From the NCBI GenBank assembly GCA_964016415.1, contig OZ024666.1, positions 310,001-374,000 on the forward strand: a stretch of 64,000 bases of DNA. Reading direction: 5' to 3'. The DNA comes from Erwinia sp. Lineage in GTDB: Bacteria > Pseudomonadota > Gammaproteobacteria > Enterobacterales > Enterobacteriaceae. Position numbers and translations under genes: made by a program. Below are positions 60,239 to 64,000 of the stretch, in pieces. Under the pieces are notes generated by a model that was not told the origin of the DNA, ran no database searches, and saw only the letters and a program-made list of their open reading frames with translations. Each line of letters starts with the position of its first letter. The stretch's first letter is position 1.

Positions 60239-60901
60239 ATCGTTTTTGCAGGCTTTTTTATGTTTCATAATCAATGTAATACTGCTTACTAAACCAACCA
60301 CCATCAGCACAACAGGAATAATCATTAACAGAAGCATAACCTGATCTTCATGTGCTCTGATGAAAGGGATTTGGCTCATTCCATAGCCTGCTGTCAATAA
60401 AATACCGACCCAGAGTAATCCGCTAAGCCAGTTAAAGAGCTGGAAGCGGCTGGTGCTTAACCCCGAGATACCTGCCATGGTAGGTAAAATAGTACGTACA
60501 AAGGCGAGAAAACGTCCGAAAAGTAAAGCCGCTAAACCATGACGGTGAAACAGTGACCACGCACGTTGCTGGTAAGCTTGAGGGATACGCAATAACCAGC
60601 TTTTAAACCACGAACGATTTCCCAGCCATCGCCCCTGAAGATAACTCAACCAGCAGCCGAGGCTGGCAGCACAAGTGAGTAAAATCAACGCCGGGAGATA
60701 TCCCATTACCCCTTTAGCTACCATGGCACCTGCGAGTAAGATCAGACTGTCACCGGGGAGAAATGCGGCGGGGAGTAAGCCATTTTCCAGTAATAAAGTC
60801 CCGAACATGATAGCGTAGACGACCCATATCACTTCACCTTGCGCAAGCACACTGAAATCGTGATTCCACATCGCATGCATAATGCTGTGTAGTGCGTTCA
60901 T
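60230..60901 (-). CDS. yghB: DedA-family membrane protein YghB
   Basis: A 223-residue inner-membrane protein of the DedA superfamily, needed with YqjA for normal envelope function, cell division and the proton-motive force. Family motifs: [39 protein letters not shown] (with the conserved Arg) and [11 protein letters not shown]. coli YghB has 219. Next to metC as in E. coli. Confidence 0.94.
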   Translation of the reverse strand: MNALHSIMHAMWNHDFSVLAQGEVIWVVYAIMFGTLLLENGLLPAAFLPGDSLILLAGAMVAKGVMGYLPALILLTCAASLGCWLSYLQGRWLGNRSWFKSWLLRIPQAYQQRAWSLFHRHGLAALLFGRFLAFVRTILPTMAGISGLSTSRFQLFNWLSGLLWVGILLTAGYGMSQIPFIRAHEDQVMLLLMIIPVVLMVVGLVSSITLIMKHKKACKNDSL

Positions 60902-60994
60902 TTTATCTCCGGTCGCCAGTGCTGATAATAAGTATAGTGCGTTTGTGTGATTTTTAGGGTCTTGGGTTACCGTGTCATTTGAGTTGTTTAGTTT

Positions 60995-62200
60995 CTATTG
61001 AGTTTGCAGTGCTGGCTGAATACGTAAAAAACCACGATCCAAATCATCAATCAGGTCCGCGACATTCTCCAGACCGATGTGCAGACGAATCAGTGTACCA
61101 GGCAGTAATGGTGATCCTGCCGGACGAATCGCCTGAATTTCTTCAGGCTGACTGGCTAAAATCAGCGAATCAAACCCACCCCAGGAATAAGCCATACTGA
61201 AATGCTCAAAGTGGTCGAGGTAATCAGAAAGCTGCTGCTCGGTGAGTCGTTGGGTGAGAACAAATGAAAATAAGCCACTGCTACCCGTGAAATCTCTTTT
61301 CCAGAAAGTATGTCCATTTGCGGTTGGCAAAGCAGGGTGATTGACCTGCGCGACTTCAGGGCGTCTGGCTAACCACTCTGCAACATGCATGGCACTCTCT
61401 TCATGCTGGCGCAGACGAACAGCAAGCGTGCGTAATCCGCGGCTGGTCATATAGGCTGTGTCGGCATCAATCATCTGCCCCATCAGATACGAGTTTTCGC
61501 GTAGTGTCTCGAGGCACCGCGCGTTCGCTACCGCGGTCCCTATCATCGCGTCTGAGTGTCCTATCAGATATTTAGTGCCGGCTTGTATAGAAACATCGAT
61601 ACCGTGATCAAGTGCGCGGAACAAAATACCGGCAGCCCAAGTGTTATCAAGCATAATGACAGCATCTGGTGCTTTAGCACGCACAGCTGCGACGATAGCA
61701 GGAATATCCTGAATCTCCATGGTTATCGAAGCGGGTGACTCCAGAAAAACGACCCGGGTATTGGACTGGACCAGTTCACTTATTGCTGCCCCCATCGTAT
61801 GCGCAAACCACGTCGTGGTGACATTCATGCGTTTGAGCACATGATTACAAAAATCTTGTGTAGGTTCGTACACTGAACCAGCGACTAAAATGTGGTCGCC
61901 TGCCTGCACAAACGCCAGGATTGCATTGGCTACGGCTGCTGCCCCGCAGGGGTAAAGAACACAACCAGCACCACCCTCCAGTTCTGTCATCGCTTCCTGC
62001 AGTGAGAAATGTGTGAGCGTGCCGCGACGGCCATAAAACAGCGCGCCTTTAGCCCTTTCGCGGGTGGCCTGTCTCTTTCCGGCTACGCTGTCAAATACCA
62101 GTGAAGAAGCACGTTGTATCACACTGTTCACTGCACCCTGGGTAAAACGTTTTTTACGCCCGGCATGGATCAGGGTAGTTTCAATCTTTTTACTGGTCAT
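60995..62200 (-). CDS. metC: Cystathionine beta-lyase
   Basis: A 401-residue PLP enzyme splitting cystathionine to homocysteine, pyruvate and ammonia in methionine synthesis. The PLP lysine is in [32 protein letters not shown] and [16 protein letters not shown] (Tyr/Ser site region) precede. E. coli MetC has 395. It is divergent from exbB, with a Fur box between them. Confidence 0.96.
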   Translation of the reverse strand: MTSKKIETTLIHAGRKKRFTQGAVNSVIQRASSLVFDSVAGKRQATRERAKGALFYGRRGTLTHFSLQEAMTELEGGAGCVLYPCGAAAVANAILAFVQAGDHILVAGSVYEPTQDFCNHVLKRMNVTTTWFAHTMGAAISELVQSNTRVVFLESPASITMEIQDIPAIVAAVRAKAPDAVIMLDNTWAAGILFRALDHGIDVSIQAGTKYLIGHSDAMIGTAVANARCLETLRENSYLMGQMIDADTAYMTSRGLRTLAVRLRQHEESAMHVAEWLARRPEVAQVNHPALPTANGHTFWKRDFTGSSGLFSFVLTQRLTEQQLSDYLDHFEHFSMAYSWGGFDSLILASQPEEIQAIRPAGSPLLPGTLIRLHIGLENVADLIDDLDRGFLRIQPALQTQ

Positions 62201-62331
62201 TAAAAATTGCTCATGAGCAGAGGGTTATGCCTCACGTTACCATGATGTAAGGGTAAGGACCACGGGATGAAACATCAGAAAGTATTTTTTCTGGTATCGA
62301 TTCTGTCTCAAAACGTGCCACTGATGTAAAT

Positions 62332-62350
62332 AGTAATGATAACTACTATC
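62332..62350 (+). promoter_or_regulatory. Fur box upstream of exbBD
   Basis: AGTAATGATAACTACTATC matches the 19-base Fur consensus at 14 positions by my count, 67 bases before the exbB start. It fits iron repression of exbBD. Confidence 0.75.
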
Positions 62351-62416
62351 AATTCATCATTGATTTGATATGATCAGCCAGGTTTGAACTTTGGTCATGA
62401 AAGTTGGAGAACGGGT

Positions 62417-63151
62417 GTGACGAACAATTTAATGCAGACTGACCTTTCTGTCTGGGGCATGTATCAGCATGCTGACATTGTGGTTAAAATTGTGATGATT
62501 GGCCTCTTGCTGGCTTCAGTGGTCACCTGGGCTATATTTTTTAGCAAAAGTTTAGAACTTGGCAGCGCCAAACGTCGTCTTCAACGGGAACAGGTGCGCT
62601 TATCCGGAGCGAAGAATTTGAACGAGGCGGCAGAAATGTGTGCTAAGTTCGGTGATAAAAGCCTTTCAAGGGCATTGCTTAAAGAAGCAGAAGAGGAGCT
62701 TGTCTTGTCAGCGGCGAGTGACGATAACGCCGGAATAAAAGAGCGTACTGCGTTTCGTCTGGAAAGGCGTGTTGCTTTCTTCACCCGACACTCCGGACGT
62801 GGAAATGGTTTTCTCGCCACAATCGGCGCTATCGCCCCCTTTGTCGGGTTGTTTGGAACCGTTTGGGGCATCATGAACAGCTTCATCGGTATTGCCCAGT
62901 CACAAACAACGAATCTTGCAGTGGTTGCCCCGGGTATTGCTGAGGCGTTATTAGCCACAGCAATAGGTCTGATCGCAGCTATTCCTGCTGTTGTAATATA
63001 CAACATATTTGCGCGTTCCATCGCCGGGTATAAAGCGACGATGGGGGATGTGGCAGCACAGGTGTTGTTACTGCAAAGTCGTGATTTGGATCTTGCTACC
63101 AGCATGGCGCCAGTGGCATCCCGTCAGGCGCAACAGCTCAAGGTGGGGTGA
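62417..63151 (+). CDS. exbB: TonB energy-coupling protein ExbB
   Basis: A 244-residue inner-membrane protein that with ExbD harvests the proton-motive force for TonB. GTG 62417, after GGAGA, gives VTNNLMQTDLSVWGMYQHADIVVK, matching E. coli MGNNLMQTDLSVWGMYQHADIVVK and its exact length. Three membrane segments, with ATIGAIAPFVGLFGTVWGIMNSF and GIAEALLATAIGLIAAIPAVV forming the pore. The exbD start follows closely. Confidence 0.97.
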   Translation: MTNNLMQTDLSVWGMYQHADIVVKIVMIGLLLASVVTWAIFFSKSLELGSAKRRLQREQVRLSGAKNLNEAAEMCAKFGDKSLSRALLKEAEEELVLSAASDDNAGIKERTAFRLERRVAFFTRHSGRGNGFLATIGAIAPFVGLFGTVWGIMNSFIGIAQSQTTNLAVVAPGIAEALLATAIGLIAAIPAVVIYNIFARSIAGYKATMGDVAAQVLLLQSRDLDLATSMAPVASRQAQQLKVG

Positions 63152-63156
63152 GTGCG

Positions 63157-63585
63157 ATGGCGATGCGTTTAAATGATGATCTGGATAACGATGGTGAAAT
63201 GCATGAAATTAATGTGACACCTTTTATCGACGTCATGTTGGTTTTGTTAATTATCTTTATGGTTGCAGCTCCTCTTGCAACCGTAGATGTGCGCGTCAAT
63301 TTGCCAGCCTCAACCAGTGCGCCGCAGCCAAGGCCGGAAAAACCGGTCTATCTGTCAATAAAAGCCGACAAACAACTCTTTATTGGTAATGAGCTGGTGA
63401 CTCGCGGTACATTAGTGGCTGCACTTGAGAAGCAGACATCAGGTGATAAAGAGACGACAATCTTTTTTCAGGCTGATAAATCTGTAGACTATGAAACATT
63501 GATGCAAGTGATGGACCTCCTGCGTCAGCAAGGTTATCTGAAGATTGGTTTAATGGGAATGGAAACGGTGGCTAAGGCTTCCTGA
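63157..63585 (+). CDS. exbD: TonB energy-coupling protein ExbD
   Basis: A 142-residue partner of ExbB with one membrane helix and a periplasmic domain. The proton-path Asp is in EINVTPFIDVMLVLLIIFMV. ATG 63157 gives MAMRLNDDL, like E. coli MAMHLNENL; a GTG three codons upstream overlaps exbB. E. coli ExbD has 141. Confidence 0.97.
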   Translation: MAMRLNDDLDNDGEMHEINVTPFIDVMLVLLIIFMVAAPLATVDVRVNLPASTSAPQPRPEKPVYLSIKADKQLFIGNELVTRGTLVAALEKQTSGDKETTIFFQADKSVDYETLMQVMDLLRQQGYLKIGLMGMETVAKAS

Positions 63586-63701
63586 CAGGGATGTTGCAGG
63601 ATAACGGGTAGTTACCAATCCTCTCTTTTCGTCACTTAACAGGATATTCGCGTTCTGTTAAGTGATTCCCGGCATTCACTCTCTTATTTTCTTGTGGCAG
63701 A

Positions 63702-63742
63702 AAACAATCGCTTGCGTCTGCGGCGATTGTTTGACATTTTTT
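63702..63742 (+). terminator. Probable terminator of exbBD
   Basis: AAACAATCGC (63702-63711) and GCGATTGTTT (63723-63732) form a perfect 10-bp stem with an 11-base loop, then GACATTTTTT. It lies 116 bases after exbD in an otherwise empty interval. Confidence 0.65.
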
Positions 63743-63813
63743 GGTCATCCATCAGTCATGAAACTGTTATCTTCGCTCTTTACTGTCGCGATAAAACATC
63801 TGGAGAATCGACT

Positions 63814-64000
63814 GTGTTCACTATCGAAACCGTGTTGGATGATTTATGTCCTCAACGACACACCCCGCCGTGGCAGAAAGCTGTGTTGCGCCATTTACTT
63901 TGTGAAAAAGAATTCCAGCAATTCGAGCAGCGTTATCCTAATCTCAAAGGGCTCGATATGGTCGAGCAAGTACTGGATTATCTGAACGTTCATTGTGAAC
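63814..64000 (+). CDS. Lysophospholipid acyltransferase-family protein, N-terminal part
   Basis: A frame from GTG 63814, behind TGGAGAA, is open to the window end and reads MFTIETVLDDLCPQRHTPPW, then RHLLCEKEFQQFEQRYPNLKGLDMVEQVLDYLNVHC. This resembles the leader of putative hemolysin/lysophospholipid acyltransferase proteins (RHLLHEREFxxFxxxYPHLQGxxFVEQxLxYF). The catalytic HxxxxD box would lie beyond the window, so the assignment rests on the N-terminal pattern alone. Confidence 0.65.
   Translation, partial: MFTIETVLDDLCPQRHTPPWQKAVLRHLLCEKEFQQFEQRYPNLKGLDMVEQVLDYLNVHCE

Noticed and set aside
63662-63985. 107-codon frame after exbD
   Set aside because: It is out of frame with the acyltransferase-like start at 63814 and includes the exbBD terminator hairpin.

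Overview
The window is a stretch of chromosome from a member of the Enterobacterales. It carries the conserved block that in Escherichia coli runs across minutes 99 to 1 (fhuF, tRNA-Leu, rsmC, holD, rimI, yjjG, prfC, osmY, ytjA, yjjV, deo genes, serB, radA, nadR, ettA, slt, trpR, yjjX, gpmB, rob, creA, arcA, thrLABC, yaaA, talB, mog, dnaKJ, nhaA, rpsT, ribF, ileS, lspA, fkpB, ispH). Protein lengths match the E. coli orthologues almost residue for residue. Many E. coli neighbours are absent (yjjU, yjjW, yjjI, deoA, lplA, creBCD, lasT, yaaJ, satP, nhaR), so this is a leaner, related genus. An Erwiniaceae-type plant or insect associate is plausible, but that is inference.

Layout. Bases 1-4768 hold an oligopeptide-type ABC transporter operon on the minus strand. 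It is cut by an IS at the left edge and has a deletion/frameshift in one permease. After a tRNA-Ile2 gene comes a nucleoside-type module at 5.9-9.4 kb: an MHS-family symporter, a LacI-type regulator with a duplicated segment in its DNA-binding domain, and a nucleoside hydrolase. Next are fhuF and yjjZ with two Fur boxes, twin tRNA-Leu(CAG) genes, then rsmC, holD, rimI and yjjG. A sucrose pair scrA-scrB follows, each with one in-frame stop, then yghU, a tag-like glycosylase, prfC, a broken osmY, ytjA and a complete IS3-family element. From 23.4 kb to the end every recognised gene looks intact: nucleoside catabolism, serB-radA-nadR, trpR, the threonine operon with leader and attenuator, the dnaK-dnaJ heat-shock operon, and the ribF-ileS-lspA-fkpB-ispH operon. 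The right end (yqhC-like, yghB, metC, exbBD, start of an acyltransferase) corresponds to E. coli minute 65-68 genes, so the point just after ispH is a synteny breakpoint relative to E. coli.

The dominant theme is recent, patchy gene decay. At least six host genes (ABC ATPase, ABC permease, yjjZ, scrA, scrB, osmY) are broken by single events, a LacI regulator and holD carry odd single changes, and the IS has its own frameshift. All lie in the left 23 kb, mostly in accessory transport, sugar-use and stress genes; housekeeping genes are untouched. I see no CRISPR array, phage, toxin-antitoxin pair, defence island or obviously undescribed system. The most unusual non-coding signals are the repeat- and hairpin-rich leader before the symporter (5.4-5.9 kb) and a perfect 14-bp hairpin after prfC.
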